Shown piece after piece: positions 41,722 to 51,539 of a stretch of 64,000 nt of DNA (its first letter is position 1; every line of letters starts with the position of its first letter). The notes beneath the pieces were generated by a model. The model ran no database searches. It was not told the origin of the DNA and worked only from the letters and a program-made list of their open reading frames with translations. A program made the translations under genes and the position numbers. The stretch is from Bradyrhizobium sp. (GTDB taxonomy: Bacteria > Pseudomonadota > Alphaproteobacteria > Rhizobiales > Xanthobacteraceae): contig NZ_JACRAW010000038.1 of NCBI RefSeq assembly GCF_016213215.1, positions 29,939 through 93,938 on the forward strand, written 5' to 3'.

Positions 41722-43146
41722 CTACTTCTTCTTTGGTGTCAGCCAGTCTTCGTCTTCCAGGGACGGTGCCCGCTTCTGCTGTTCCATGATCTTCTTGTAC
41801 TCCTCGGGGATCACCTGACGGCGGGATGCCTCGTTCAGCGTCTGCGGGAACCAGGTCGCAATGCCGGGAAAGGTGATCATCAGCCCGACGCAGATCACCT
41901 GCAGGATCATGAACTGGAACATGCCGGCGTAAATCGTCGCGAGACTCCAGCCCTTCACCACCTGCTTAAGATAGTACGCCGACATGGCGACCGGCGGCGA
42001 CAGAAAGGCGGTCTGTAGCACCACCGCCACCAATGCTCCGAACCATATGAGGTCGATGCCCATGCCCTTTACGACCGGATAGAAGATCGGCAGGAACACC
42101 AGAATGATGGCTGGCCACTCAAACGGCCAACCCAGCAGGAAAATCAGGAAGAGCACGACGATCAGCATGAGGCTCGTAGGCAACTGGAGGCCGAGCATCG
42201 TCTCGGTGATCCAGTTCGCCGAGCCAAGGCGGGCGAACACCGCACCGAAAATATTCGACGTAACCGCCAGCAGCAGGACCATGCTCGACGTCGACATCGT
42301 CGAGGTCAGCGCGCGCTGCAGTCCGCCGAGCGAGAACCTGCCATATGCGATGGCCAGGATCAGCGCGCCGACACTGCCGATGCCGGCGGCCTCCGTCGGC
42401 GTCGCAAGACCCCCGATGATCGAGCCGAGCGTCGCCGTGATGAGTCCGAGCAGGGGTAGCGTGCCGATGATCACCTCGCGCGCAATGTGCCCCGCCGAGT
42501 AGATCCGCTCGTCCTTTGGCACGGGCGGCCCGAGTTTGGGGTTCAGGAAGGCGCGGCCCATCAGGTAGGCGATGTACATGCCGGCCAGCAGGAAGCCCGG
42601 CCCGAAGGCTGCGGCATAGAGATCGGCGACCGACACCCCGAGCACCGGTCCCATCACGATCAGCATTACCGACGGGGGAATGAGAATGCCGAGCGTGCCG
42701 CCCGCCGTTATCGTGCCCGCTGAAAGCTTGGCATCATAACCCGCCTTGTTCATGATCGGCGAGGCCATGATGCCAAGAACGGTGACGGCGGCGCCGACGA
42801 TGCCTGTCGCCATCGCGAACACGGTCGATGTCAGGATGACGACGAGAAAGAGCGCGCCGCGCACCGGCGCAAGCAGCATGCGGAACGCCGTAAAAAGGCG
42901 CTCCATGAGGCCCGCCTGCTCGGTGATGAAGCCCATGAAGATGAACAGCGGCACGGCGGCCAGGAGTTCCTCCTTCATCATGCCGATGGTCTGAAAGTAG
43001 CCAAGTTCGAAGACCGTCGCGCCCATGCCCCAGTAACCGAACGAAAAGGCGAGAAACAGCAACGTGAACGAGATCGGCACGCCGATGAAGATCGCGCCAA
43101 GCAAGACCAGAAGCATGACGAGGCCGATGAGCGCTTCTGCGGTCAT
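41722..43146 (-). CDS. TRAP transporter large permease (DctM), set 2
   Basis: A 474-residue permease with about 12 hydrophobic segments. DctM landmarks: PLFIFMGFITEQAG, GIVGAAVTVLGIMASPIM, AGGTLGILIPPSVMLIVMGP, GLATPTEAAGIGSVGAL and FLSPPVAMSAYYLKQV. Compared with set 1 it has a longer cytoplasmic C-terminal tail (IPEEYKKIMEQQKR to the end). ATG at 43146 overlaps the DctQ stop (ATGA). It belongs to a three-gene operon lying between the two tRNA-Arg repeats. Confidence 0.93.
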   Translation of the reverse strand: MTAEALIGLVMLLVLLGAIFIGVPISFTLLFLAFSFGYWGMGATVFELGYFQTIGMMKEELLAAVPLFIFMGFITEQAGLMERLFTAFRMLLAPVRGALFLVVILTSTVFAMATGIVGAAVTVLGIMASPIMNKAGYDAKLSAGTITAGGTLGILIPPSVMLIVMGPVLGVSVADLYAAAFGPGFLLAGMYIAYLMGRAFLNPKLGPPVPKDERIYSAGHIAREVIIGTLPLLGLITATLGSIIGGLATPTEAAGIGSVGALILAIAYGRFSLGGLQRALTSTMSTSSMVLLLAVTSNIFGAVFARLGSANWITETMLGLQLPTSLMLIVVLFLIFLLGWPFEWPAIILVFLPIFYPVVKGMGIDLIWFGALVAVVLQTAFLSPPVAMSAYYLKQVVKGWSLATIYAGMFQFMILQVICVGLMITFPGIATWFPQTLNEASRRQVIPEEYKKIMEQQKRAPSLEDEDWLTPKKK

Positions 43147-43706
43147 ATCTCGACCTTCGCCTTGTGCTCGAGTTCGACACCGGTGCGCATCATGTAGAAG
43201 CTCTTGATCAGCTCGGACACGCCCTGGATCAGCAGCAGGAGGCAAGCGAGCGGCACGACGAACTTGAAAGGCCACAGCACGGGCCGCCACGGTGTCTGGT
43301 CCGAAGTCTCGTTGATCAGCCAGGCGTAGTGAAATTCGTTCCAGCTGATCAGGAACAGCATGATCAGGCTCGGGAAGAAGAAGACGATATAGGAGATCGT
43401 ATCGATCCAGCCCTTCCTGCGGATGGAGAACTTTTCCCAGAAGAAGTCGGTGCGGATGTGGGCACCTTTGTGCAGCGCGTAGGCGGCCCCCAGCATGAAC
43501 AGCGAGCCGTAGAGCATGTAGGTCGCGTCGTAGGCCCATATGGTCGGCGCGTTGAACAGGTAACGCGATCCAACCTCGTAGGCGACGCTCAGGACAAGCG
43601 GCACGGACAGCCACGAGATGATCGTGCCGGTCCGGTCCGTGAAGCCGTCGATGATCCTGATTAGGGCCAGGAGCGCCGGCGGCTGCCTCCCTGTTGTCTC
43701 AGCCAT
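43143..43706 (-). CDS. TRAP transporter small permease (DctQ), set 2
   Basis: A 187-residue four-helix protein. The segment PTIWAYDATYMLYGSLFMLGAAYALHKGAHIRTDFFWEKF carries the family W-x-(Y/D)-(D/E) and HxRxD elements (given here for orientation in shortened form: PTIWAYDATYML and HKGAHIRTDFF). The long first loop and the W/F-rich segment EFHYAWLINETSDQTPWRP suggest the larger DctQ class that pairs with sugar-acid or keto-acid binding proteins. It is coupled to DctM by ATGA and lies 102 bp after DctP. Confidence 0.88.
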   Translation of the reverse strand: MAETTGRQPPALLALIRIIDGFTDRTGTIISWLSVPLVLSVAYEVGSRYLFNAPTIWAYDATYMLYGSLFMLGAAYALHKGAHIRTDFFWEKFSIRRKGWIDTISYIVFFFPSLIMLFLISWNEFHYAWLINETSDQTPWRPVLWPFKFVVPLACLLLLIQGVSELIKSFYMMRTGVELEHKAKVEI

Positions 43707-43808
43707 CCATCCCCCTACAGCCGAACGTTTGCGCGGCGCGCCTTGCGGCGCGCAGGACCGCCGCGCAGGAATTGAGGGCGGTCGAAGCGGCCGCCCTCGG
43801 ACGAAGCC

Positions 43809-44921
43809 CTATTTCTCGACGGGGAAGTAGTAGTTCGCCATGAAGGAGTACGGCGGGAAATAGGACCGCTTGTACGGCACCACAGCGCTCGCATACGCCT
43901 TCTGCGAGTCGTGCACCTTTTTGAAGAACGGGTTCTTGGCGCTTTCGGCCGCCGCGATCTCGTCCCACTTCTTGATGAAGGCCAGCAGGATCTCGGTCGG
44001 CGTGCGCAGTATCTGCACGCCGTGCTTCTGCTGCATCTCGATCAGCGCATCGGCATTCTGGCGCTGCCACTTGGTCCACCAGACGAGGAATGTCTCGTTG
44101 GCCGCCGACTTGATGATCTCCTGATGCTGGGGGCTGAGCTCCTTCCACACATCGCCGTTGATTACGAGTTCGCCGACCGTCACGTTCTCATGCAGGCCGG
44201 GCGAATAGTGGTACTTCCAGACATTGTGGAAGCCGAGCTGCATGTCCTCGATGCCGCCGACCCATTCCGCGCAATCGATCACGCCGCGCTGCGCGGAAGG
44301 AATGATTTCGCCGCCCGGCATGTTGACCACCGTGAAGCCGAGCGCCTGCCACACTTCGCCGGCCATGCCGGTCTGGCGGCATTTCATGCCCTTCATGTCC
44401 TCGACCGTCTGGATCGGCTTCTTGAACCAGCCGAACGCCTGCGGCCCGGCAGGCAGGATGGGGAACACGATCACGTTGAGCTTGAGTTCCTTCTGGTAGA
44501 ACTCGTTGTAAAGCTCGAGGCCGCCGCCGTGATAGAGCCAGCCCATCACGTCCATGAAGTCCATGCCGAACGTGCCGCCAGGACCGCCGGTAAAAAGGAT
44601 CGCGGTCTTGTTCTTGCCGGTCCAGTAGCCGGCCCACGCATGCGCTCCGTCGAGCACCTTCTTGTGGGTCGCGTCCAGCACTTCGAACGCCGGCACGACC
44701 TGGCCGGCGGGCATCGCCTCGATCTTCAGCGCGCCGGCCGACAGCTTGTTCACCCGGTCGGCGAAGTAGGTGAAGTTGTCATAGAGTGTGAGCGACGCCG
44801 GCCATGTGGCCTGCATCTTCAGCGTTTTTGTCTGCGTCTGCGCCATGACCGCACTGGCGGATACGAGAGACGCCACTACCATGAGGGCGCCACCGAGCAT
44901 TCCCAGAAACGAGCGTTTCAT
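43809..44921 (-). CDS. TRAP transporter substrate-binding protein (DctP/DctP-like 7), set 2
   Basis: A 370-residue exported binding protein. Signal peptide MKRSFLGMLGGALMVVASLV followed by ASAVMAQ; the mature part has LKMQATWPASLTLYDNFTYF, GGPGGTFGMDFMDVMGWLYHGG, MKGMKCRQTGMAGEVWQALG with the substrate-binding Arg, and AQRGVIDCAEWVGG. This looks like the subgroup binding alpha-keto acids or similar (TakP-like), given the length and the GGGLELYNEFY segment, but the ligand is not certain. GGGAGGAGATG provides a strong ribosome-binding site. First gene of the operon. Confidence 0.9.
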   Translation of the reverse strand: MKRSFLGMLGGALMVVASLVSASAVMAQTQTKTLKMQATWPASLTLYDNFTYFADRVNKLSAGALKIEAMPAGQVVPAFEVLDATHKKVLDGAHAWAGYWTGKNKTAILFTGGPGGTFGMDFMDVMGWLYHGGGLELYNEFYQKELKLNVIVFPILPAGPQAFGWFKKPIQTVEDMKGMKCRQTGMAGEVWQALGFTVVNMPGGEIIPSAQRGVIDCAEWVGGIEDMQLGFHNVWKYHYSPGLHENVTVGELVINGDVWKELSPQHQEIIKSAANETFLVWWTKWQRQNADALIEMQQKHGVQILRTPTEILLAFIKKWDEIAAAESAKNPFFKKVHDSQKAYASAVVPYKRSYFPPYSFMANYYFPVEK

Positions 44922-45415
44922 GAGCCATCTCCTCCCGATGTGACCTTGGCGGGTTCTCTTCTTCTGTTTTCTTGCCGCCTGGCCGTGAACGAAGTCTGCC
45001 ACCGTCAGCTCACGTTGTCATCTTGCTTTGTAGCCGCAGCAAGCGGCCAGCCGGCTGCTGCAGCGCGGCGCGGGTTTGCGCGGGTGCGCGCCGACGGATT
45101 TCGCTGCTTGTTGCACCGCAATTGATCTTCCCACGACGTCAGCGCGTAGAGCGTGTGGCTAGCCCACGTGGGCGATCCGACGCATCGGCACGGCCAGGCA
45201 TGACCTCACATGACTCTTGTCGAGGTCAGATCTCCGCAGCGACAACCCGTTGCCATTCAAGTTCCGCGATAGCTTGACAGCCTTAACCACCTTGGTCGTG
45301 GTCATGCCGATCTCACCTGCGGCTCGGGATTGTCGCCGAGACCGTCGAGAGACACGCAGCGCTCCGGCGCATCGATCATCATCTGGTGGATGCGCGCGTC
45401 CGGTTTGCGAAGGGG

Positions 45416-45554
45416 CAACGTCTTTGCGAGGAGCGCAAGCGACGAAGCAGGCTGTCACCGCCGAGGCAGTCTGGATTGCGTCGCTTCGCTCGCAAAGACG
45501 AGTCAATGCGGCATCGATTTCAAACAGCAGGCACGACTTCGCATCCTCGCGGCA
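45416..45554. repeat. Dispersed repeat, type B (copy 2)
   Basis: The second long copy of the repeat at 38602-38749, in the same orientation, including the TGCGGCATCGATTTCAAAC block. It lies inside the segment bounded by the tRNA-Arg repeats. Reading frames across it are incidental. Confidence 0.85.
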
Positions 45555-45700
45555 GAGATTGCGCCTTTGTCTATCAACTTGCGCATGTAGCACGAGATTC
45601 CCAAGGGCAGCTACGCCTGTTCCGCTCGATATTGCGCCGAACTGCCGGGAGTGCAGGCAGGGCTATCGCATTTGAAAACGAACTTGGTGGCAGTTTCTCC

Positions 45701-45812
45701 GCGACCATCCTTCGAGACGCCCGCTTTCAGCGGGCTCCTCAGGATGAGGTCTTGTTTCGCGGCGAAATACTGGACCCTCATGGTGGGCGCGTCTCGAACC
45801 ATGAGGCCGCGC
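45701..45812. repeat. Probable dispersed repeat, type C
   Basis: Contains CCATCCTTCGAGACGC, GCTCCTCAGGATGAGG and CCTCATGGTGGG...TCTCGAACCATGAGG, parts of a common alphaproteobacterial intergenic repeat that I recognise by recall. Inverted pieces (TTCGAGACGC against GCGTCTCGAA) bound it. Single copy in the window. Confidence 0.6.
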
Positions 45813-45945
45813 CGTTCACAGCCTCCATAGAGTCATATGCGATCGCCCTGGGAGTGCAGGGGACGGTAGTGGGAGTTAAGGAGAATCTTCTCTACAGGCC
45901 CAGCGTGCTTTCGCGCTAAGAATGGCCTCTAAGTATTTGTTTTTA

Positions 45946-46022
45946 TGGCGATCCCAGCAGGACTCGAACCTGCAACCCGCGGAGTAGAAATCCGCTACTC
46001 TATCCAGTTGAGCTATGGGACC
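45946..46022 (-). tRNA. tRNA-Arg (TCT)
   Basis: The minus strand reads GGTCCCATAGCTCAACTGG to TGCTGGGATCGCCA. The acceptor stem pairs GGTCCCA with TGGGATC (one G-T), the anticodon loop TTTCTAC holds TCT, the T-arm GCAGGTTCGAGTCCTGC is perfect, and CCA is encoded. Its last 45 nt are repeated exactly at 40878-40922, so this is the intact end of a possible integration site. Confidence 0.97.
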
Positions 46023-46322
46023 GTCCGGGCAGACCCGCCGAAGCGGAGTTTACCACGGGCAATATGAAAAATCCGCTTCGCCGCCAAGCCCCTTGCGAAC
46101 CGTTTTCGGGAGGCGGGCGACAAACCGGAGCGGTGGACCGAAAGTTCGGTCGCCGATAAACCAGCGCGCGCCGCGATTGCCTGCTCGGCAGCGCCTTGAA
46201 CTTGCATTACCATGACGAACACGACCTTTGGCTGTTTCGAGTTCCATTGCCATCAGTCGGTCACCATTTCGCGTACTTCTTTGCAAACGCGGCCGCATTG
46301 GCCGCGCTCCGGGAGCTCCATC
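46023..46322. other. Intergenic region upstream of the macroglobulin gene
   Basis: About 300 bp between tRNA-Arg (minus) and the alpha-2-macroglobulin gene (plus), expected to contain both promoters. A frame from 46212 extends the macroglobulin N-terminus but has no signal-peptide character, so it is treated as noncoding. Confidence 0.4.
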
Positions 46323-49300
46323 ATGATCGGTTTGGTTCGCGCTGCGATACTTTGCGCAACGCTCGCGCTTGGCCTGGCCTCCGCCCAGGCGGCGGACAAG
46401 GCGTTCAAACGGGACGATCTTGCCGATGCCGCGATCAAGCTGGAGGCCCAGATCAAGAGCGAGTCGGGACCCGTGGCCAAGAGCGCGGCGACGCTCCGGA
46501 CCGACGCCGACGCCGCCTTCAAGCGCAACGATCTCCGCACCGGGCTGCAGATCCTCGGCCAGATCGCCGCCACCGCCCCCGATGACAGCGGCAACTGGCT
46601 GCGGCTCGGCCGCGTCATCTTCCAGATCGCTCCGAAGAGCACCAGCGAGCAGACCTTCCTGCTGGAGCGCGCTTCGACCGCCGCCTACATCGCCTACCAG
46701 CGCGCGGGCAATCCCGGCGAGGAGGCGGCCGCGCTCGCCGTGCTCGGCCGCGCCATGTCGCAGCGCAAGCTGTGGCGGCCGGCCCTGGACGCGCTGCGGC
46801 TCTCGCTCGACCTGCGCGAGGTCGCCGAGGTGCGCGGGCAATACGAGAAGATGCGCGACGAGCACGGCTTCCGGCTGCTCGACTATACCGTGGACTCCGA
46901 TTCGGCCTCGCCGCGGGCCTGTTTCCAGTTCTCCGAGGAACTGGCCAAGCGCACGGATTTCTCGCCCTTCGTCGCGCTGGCCGGCACCGACAAGCCGGCG
47001 CTGTCGGCCGAAAGCAAGCAGCTCTGTGTCGACGGGCTGAAGCATGGCGAGCGCTACAACATCAACCTGCGCACGGGTCTGCCGTCGACCGTCAAGGAGT
47101 CCTTGCCGAAATCGGCGGAGTTCAACATCTATGTGCGCGACCGCAAGCCGTTCGTGCGCTTCACCAGCCGCGCCTATGTACTGCCGCGCACCGGCCAGCG
47201 CGGCATTCCCGTCGTCAGCGTCAACACGCCGGCGGTTAGCATCAACATCTTCCGGATCGGCGACCGCAACCTGATCAATACGGTGGTCGACAGCGATTTC
47301 CAGAGGACGCTGAGCCGCTACCAGCTCTTCGAACTCGGCGGCGAGCGCGGCGTCAAGGTCTGGTCGGGCGAGCTGGCGACCGCGACGACGCTGAACCAGG
47401 ACGTCACCACCGCGTTTCCGGTCGATCAGGCGGTCGGCGACTTGCAGCCGGGCGTGTACGTGATGACGGCGGCGGCCAAGGGGCCGTCCAATGACGACGA
47501 TTCATCGCTTGCCACGCAATGGTTCATCGTCTCCGACCTCGGCGTCACCGCCTATTCCGGCAATGACGGCATCCACGTCTTCGTCAATTCGCTCGCATCG
47601 ACCGATGCCGTTGCGAAGGCCGAGGTGCGGCTGGTCGCCCGCAACAACGAGATCCTCGCGACCCGAAAGACCGACGAGGCCGGCCATGCGCTGTTCGAGG
47701 CGGGGCTGGCGCGCGGCGAGGGCGGCCTGTCGCCGGCGATGCTGACCGTGTCGGGCGAAAAGACCGATTACGCGTTTCTGAGCCTGAAGACCAATGCCTT
47801 CGATCTTTCCGACCGCGGCGTCAAGGGACGCGTGGTGCCGCCCGGCGCCGATGCCTTCGTCTATGCCGAGCGCGGCGTCTATCGCTCCAGCGAGACGGTG
47901 TACCTGACCGCGCTTGTGCGCGACGGGCAGGGCAACGCCATCACCGGCGGGCCGCTGACGCTCGTGATCGAGCGCCCGGACGGGGTCGAATTCCGCCGTG
48001 CCGTGCTGGCCGACCAGGGCGCAGGCGGCCGCACGCTCGCCGTGCCGCTCAACTCTGCGGTCCCGACCGGGACGTGGCGGGTGAGGGCGTTCACCGATCC
48101 GAAGGGGTCTTCGGTCGGCGAGACCACCTTCATGGTCGAAGACTACGTCCCCGATCGCATCGAATTCGACCTGACTTCCAAGGACAAGCAGATCAAAGCT
48201 CAGGTTCCGGTGGAACTGAGGGTGGACGGGCATTTCCTCTACGGCGCCCCGGCGTCCGGCTTGCGGCTCGAAGGCGACATGCTGGTCGCCCCTGCGTCCG
48301 ATCGGCCCGGCTTCCCCGGCTATCAGTTCGGCGTCAAGGACGAAGAGACCTCGAGCAACGAGCGCACCCCGATCGAGGATCTGCCGGAGTCGGATGCCAA
48401 GGGCACGGCGACCTTCCCGGTCAGCCTCGACAAGCAGCCCTCTTCGTCGCGTCCGCAGGAAGCCCAGATCTTCATTCGCATGGTGGAAGCCGGCGGTCGC
48501 GCGGTCGAGCGCAAGATCGTGCTGCCGGTGGCGCCCGCGACCGCGATGCTCGGCGTAAAGCCGTTGTTCGACGGCAAGAACGTCGCCGAGGGCGACAAGG
48601 CCTCGTTCGACGTCGTGTTCGTCTCGCCGGAAGGCAGGACGCTGCCGCGCGGCAGCCTTCGCTATGAGCTGTTGAAGATCGAATCCCGCTACCAGTGGTA
48701 CCGGCAGAATTCCTATTGGGAATACGAGCCGGTCAAGAGCACCCGCCGCATCGCGGATGGCGATCTCACCATCGCGGCCGACAAGCCGTCCCGTGTCACG
48801 CTGTCGCCGCAACCGGGCCGCTATCGGCTCGACGTCAAGTCGAACGAAGCCGATGGTCCGATCACCTCGGTGCAGTTCGACGTCGGCTGGTATTCGGACG
48901 GCAGCGCCGACACGCCGGACATGCTGGAGGCCTCGATCGACAAGCCGGAATATCAGTCGGGCGAGACTATGACCGTGTCGGTCAATGCACGCAGCGCCGG
49001 CAAGCTCACCATCAGCGTGCTGGGCGACCGGCTGCTGACCACGCAGACGGTCGACGTCAAGGAAGGCACCGCCCAGGTCAGGATTCCGGTCGGCAAGGAT
49101 TGGGGCACCGGCGCCTACGTCGTGGCAACGTTTCGCCGGCCGCTCGATGCGGCGGCGCAGCGCATGCCGGGCCGAGCGATCGGCATAGAATGGTTCGGTA
49201 TCGACAAGAAGGCCCGCACGCTCGCGGTCAGCCTGTCGCCGCCTTCGCTGATCCGCCCGAACTCGACGCTGAAGATCCCGGTCAAGATCGACGGGCTCAA

Positions 49301-51539
49301 TCCCGGCGAGGACGCCAAGGTGGTGATCGCCGCGGTCGATGTCGGCATCCTCAACCTGACCAACTACAAGCCGCCGGCGCCGGACGATTACTATCTCGGC
49401 CAGCGCCAGATGACCTCGGAGATCCGCGATCTCTACGGCCAGCTGATCGACGGCATGCAGGGTACTCGCGGCCAGATCAGATCCGGCGGCGACGGGGCAG
49501 GTGTCGAGCTGCAGGGCAGCCCGCCGACCCAGAAGCCGCTCGCGCTCTTTTCGGGCATCGTCACGGTCGGAGCCAACGGCAGCGCCGAGGTGAGCTTCGA
49601 AGTTCCGGAGTTCGCCGGCACCGCGCGCGTCATGGCGGTGGCCTGGACCGCCACAAAGCTCGGCCGCGCGACGACCGACGTCACCATCCGCGATCCGGTG
49701 GTGCTGACCGCAACCCTGCCGCGCTTCCTTCTCAACGGCGATCACGGCACGGTCAATTTCGAGATCGACAATGTCGAAGGCGCGTCCGGCGACTACACGC
49801 TCAACGTCAAGGCCGCCGGTCCCGTCAAGATGAGCGGCAATCCGGCGACCACGGTCAAGCTTGCCGCCAAGCAGCGCTCTTCGCTGTCGCTCGCGCTGGA
49901 CGCCGACGCGGCCGGCACCGCCACCCTTGACGTCGACATCAAGGGACCGAACGGGCTGGCGCTCGCGCGGCACTACGCGCTGGACGTGAAGCCGGCGACG
50001 CAGGTTCTGGCGCGCCGCTCGATCCGGACGCTTGCCAGGGGCGAGAGCCTGACGCTGACCGCCGACATGTTCTCGGATCTCGTGCCGGGCACCGGCAGCG
50101 TTTCGATCTCGGCCAGCCTCTCGACCGCGCTCGATGCCGCGACCATCCTGAAGGCGCTTGATCGCTATCCTTACGGCTGTTCGGAGCAGATCACGAGCCG
50201 GGCGATGCCGCTGCTCTATGTCAACGAGCTTGCGGCGGGCGCGCATCTGGCGATGGACACCGAAGTCGACCAGCGCATCAGGGACGCCATCGAGCGGCTG
50301 CTGGCCCGCCAGGGCTCCAACGGGTCGTTCGGCCTGTGGTCAGCCGGCGGCGACGATGCCTGGCTCGACGCCTACGTCACGGACTTCCTGACCCGGGCGC
50401 GGGAGAAAGGCTTTGTGGTGCCGGACGCGCTGTTCAAGAACGCGCTCGATCGCATCCGCAACTCGGTGGTGAATGCCAACGAACCGGAAAAGGACGGCGG
50501 ACGCGATCTCGCCTACGGGCTCTATGTGCTGGCCCGCAACGGCGCGGCGCCCATCGGCGACTTGCGCTATCTCGCCGACACCAAGCTCAACAACCTGGCC
50601 ACTCCGATCGCAAAGTCGCAGCTTGCGGCGGCGCTGGCGCTGGTCGGCGACCGCAACCGGGCCGAGCGGGTCTATGGGGCGGCGCTGGAAAGCCTGGCGC
50701 CGAAGCCGGTGCTGGAGTTCGGGCGCACCGACTACGGTTCGGCCTTGCGCGATGCCGCCGCGCTGGTGTCGCTGGCGAGCGAAGGCAATGCGCCGCGCGC
50801 GACGCTGACACAGGCTGTGAGCCGGATCGAAACCGCGCGCGGGCTGACGCCGTACACCTCGACCCAGGAGAATGCCTGGCTGGTCTTGGCGGCGCGGGCG
50901 CTCGCAAAGGAGAACCTGTCGCTCGACATCGACGGCCAGCCGGTCAAGAGCGCTGTGTATCGCAGCTACAGGGCATCGGACATGGCGAACAAGCAGCTGA
51001 AGATCACCAACACCGGCGATGCGCCGGTGCAGGCGGTGGTCTCGGTGTCGGGTTCGCCTGTCACGCCGGAGCCGGCGGCATCGAATGGCTTCAAGATCGA
51101 ACGCAGCTATTTCACGCTCGATGGCAAGCCGGCCGACATCAGCAAGGTCAGGCAGAACGACCGGTTTGCGGTGGTCCTGAAGATCACCGAGGCCAAACCG
51201 GAGTTCGGCCACATCATGGTCTCGGACCATCTGCCGGCCGGGCTCGAGATCGACAATCCGCATCTCGTCTCCTCCGGCGAGACCGGCACGCTGGATTGGA
51301 TCGAGGATGGCGAGGAGCCTGAAGACACCCAGTTCCGTGACGACCGCTTTACCGCGGCGGTCGACCGCGCCGCCGACGACAAGTCGGTGTTCACGGTGGC
51401 CTACGTCGTGCGCGCGGTGTCGCCGGGCAAGTATGTGCTGCCGCAGGCCTATGTCGAGGACATGTATAATCCCTCGCGCTACGGCCGCACCGGCACCGGT
51501 ACCGTCGAGGTGCGTCCGGGGAATGAGAAGGCGAGATGA
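46323..51539 (+). CDS. Bacterial alpha-2-macroglobulin family protein
   Basis: A 1738-residue exported protein. The signal peptide MIGLVRAAILCATLALGLAS is cut after AQA. A helical N-terminal region (to about 200) precedes the series of macroglobulin beta domains; the bait-like and MG7-type segments include GRVVPPGADAFVYAERGVYR and GLNPGEDAKVVIAAVDVGILNLT. The thioester motif CSEQ is intact (Cys at about residue 1286, in YPYGCSEQITSR), followed by the helical TED (RLLARQGSNGSFGLWSAGG). These proteins trap proteases in the periplasm. The stop overlaps the pbpC start, matching the common a2M-PBP1C pairing. GGGAG precedes the ATG at 46323. Confidence 0.95.
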   Translation: MIGLVRAAILCATLALGLASAQAADKAFKRDDLADAAIKLEAQIKSESGPVAKSAATLRTDADAAFKRNDLRTGLQILGQIAATAPDDSGNWLRLGRVIFQIAPKSTSEQTFLLERASTAAYIAYQRAGNPGEEAAALAVLGRAMSQRKLWRPALDALRLSLDLREVAEVRGQYEKMRDEHGFRLLDYTVDSDSASPRACFQFSEELAKRTDFSPFVALAGTDKPALSAESKQLCVDGLKHGERYNINLRTGLPSTVKESLPKSAEFNIYVRDRKPFVRFTSRAYVLPRTGQRGIPVVSVNTPAVSINIFRIGDRNLINTVVDSDFQRTLSRYQLFELGGERGVKVWSGELATATTLNQDVTTAFPVDQAVGDLQPGVYVMTAAAKGPSNDDDSSLATQWFIVSDLGVTAYSGNDGIHVFVNSLASTDAVAKAEVRLVARNNEILATRKTDEAGHALFEAGLARGEGGLSPAMLTVSGEKTDYAFLSLKTNAFDLSDRGVKGRVVPPGADAFVYAERGVYRSSETVYLTALVRDGQGNAITGGPLTLVIERPDGVEFRRAVLADQGAGGRTLAVPLNSAVPTGTWRVRAFTDPKGSSVGETTFMVEDYVPDRIEFDLTSKDKQIKAQVPVELRVDGHFLYGAPASGLRLEGDMLVAPASDRPGFPGYQFGVKDEETSSNERTPIEDLPESDAKGTATFPVSLDKQPSSSRPQEAQIFIRMVEAGGRAVERKIVLPVAPATAMLGVKPLFDGKNVAEGDKASFDVVFVSPEGRTLPRGSLRYELLKIESRYQWYRQNSYWEYEPVKSTRRIADGDLTIAADKPSRVTLSPQPGRYRLDVKSNEADGPITSVQFDVGWYSDGSADTPDMLEASIDKPEYQSGETMTVSVNARSAGKLTISVLGDRLLTTQTVDVKEGTAQVRIPVGKDWGTGAYVVATFRRPLDAAAQRMPGRAIGIEWFGIDKKARTLAVSLSPPSLIRPNSTLKIPVKIDGLNPGEDAKVVIAAVDVGILNLTNYKPPAPDDYYLGQRQMTSEIRDLYGQLIDGMQGTRGQIRSGGDGAGVELQGSPPTQKPLALFSGIVTVGANGSAEVSFEVPEFAGTARVMAVAWTATKLGRATTDVTIRDPVVLTATLPRFLLNGDHGTVNFEIDNVEGASGDYTLNVKAAGPVKMSGNPATTVKLAAKQRSSLSLALDADAAGTATLDVDIKGPNGLALARHYALDVKPATQVLARRSIRTLARGESLTLTADMFSDLVPGTGSVSISASLSTALDAATILKALDRYPYGCSEQITSRAMPLLYVNELAAGAHLAMDTEVDQRIRDAIERLLARQGSNGSFGLWSAGGDDAWLDAYVTDFLTRAREKGFVVPDALFKNALDRIRNSVVNANEPEKDGGRDLAYGLYVLARNGAAPIGDLRYLADTKLNNLATPIAKSQLAAALALVGDRNRAERVYGAALESLAPKPVLEFGRTDYGSALRDAAALVSLASEGNAPRATLTQAVSRIETARGLTPYTSTQENAWLVLAARALAKENLSLDIDGQPVKSAVYRSYRASDMANKQLKITNTGDAPVQAVVSVSGSPVTPEPAASNGFKIERSYFTLDGKPADISKVRQNDRFAVVLKITEAKPEFGHIMVSDHLPAGLEIDNPHLVSSGETGTLDWIEDGEEPEDTQFRDDRFTAAVDRAADDKSVFTVAYVVRAVSPGKYVLPQAYVEDMYNPSRYGRTGTGTVEVRPGNEKAR

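Noticed and set aside
45159..45593. A 144-codon minus-strand frame
   Set aside because: It overlaps repeat B and changes character along its length; only a short downstream piece looks protein-like, without a ribosome-binding site.
47502..50246. A 914-codon open frame on the minus strand
   Set aside because: It lies entirely inside the alpha-2-macroglobulin gene, is rich in Arg/His/Gly as expected for antisense of high-GC coding DNA, and has no domain.
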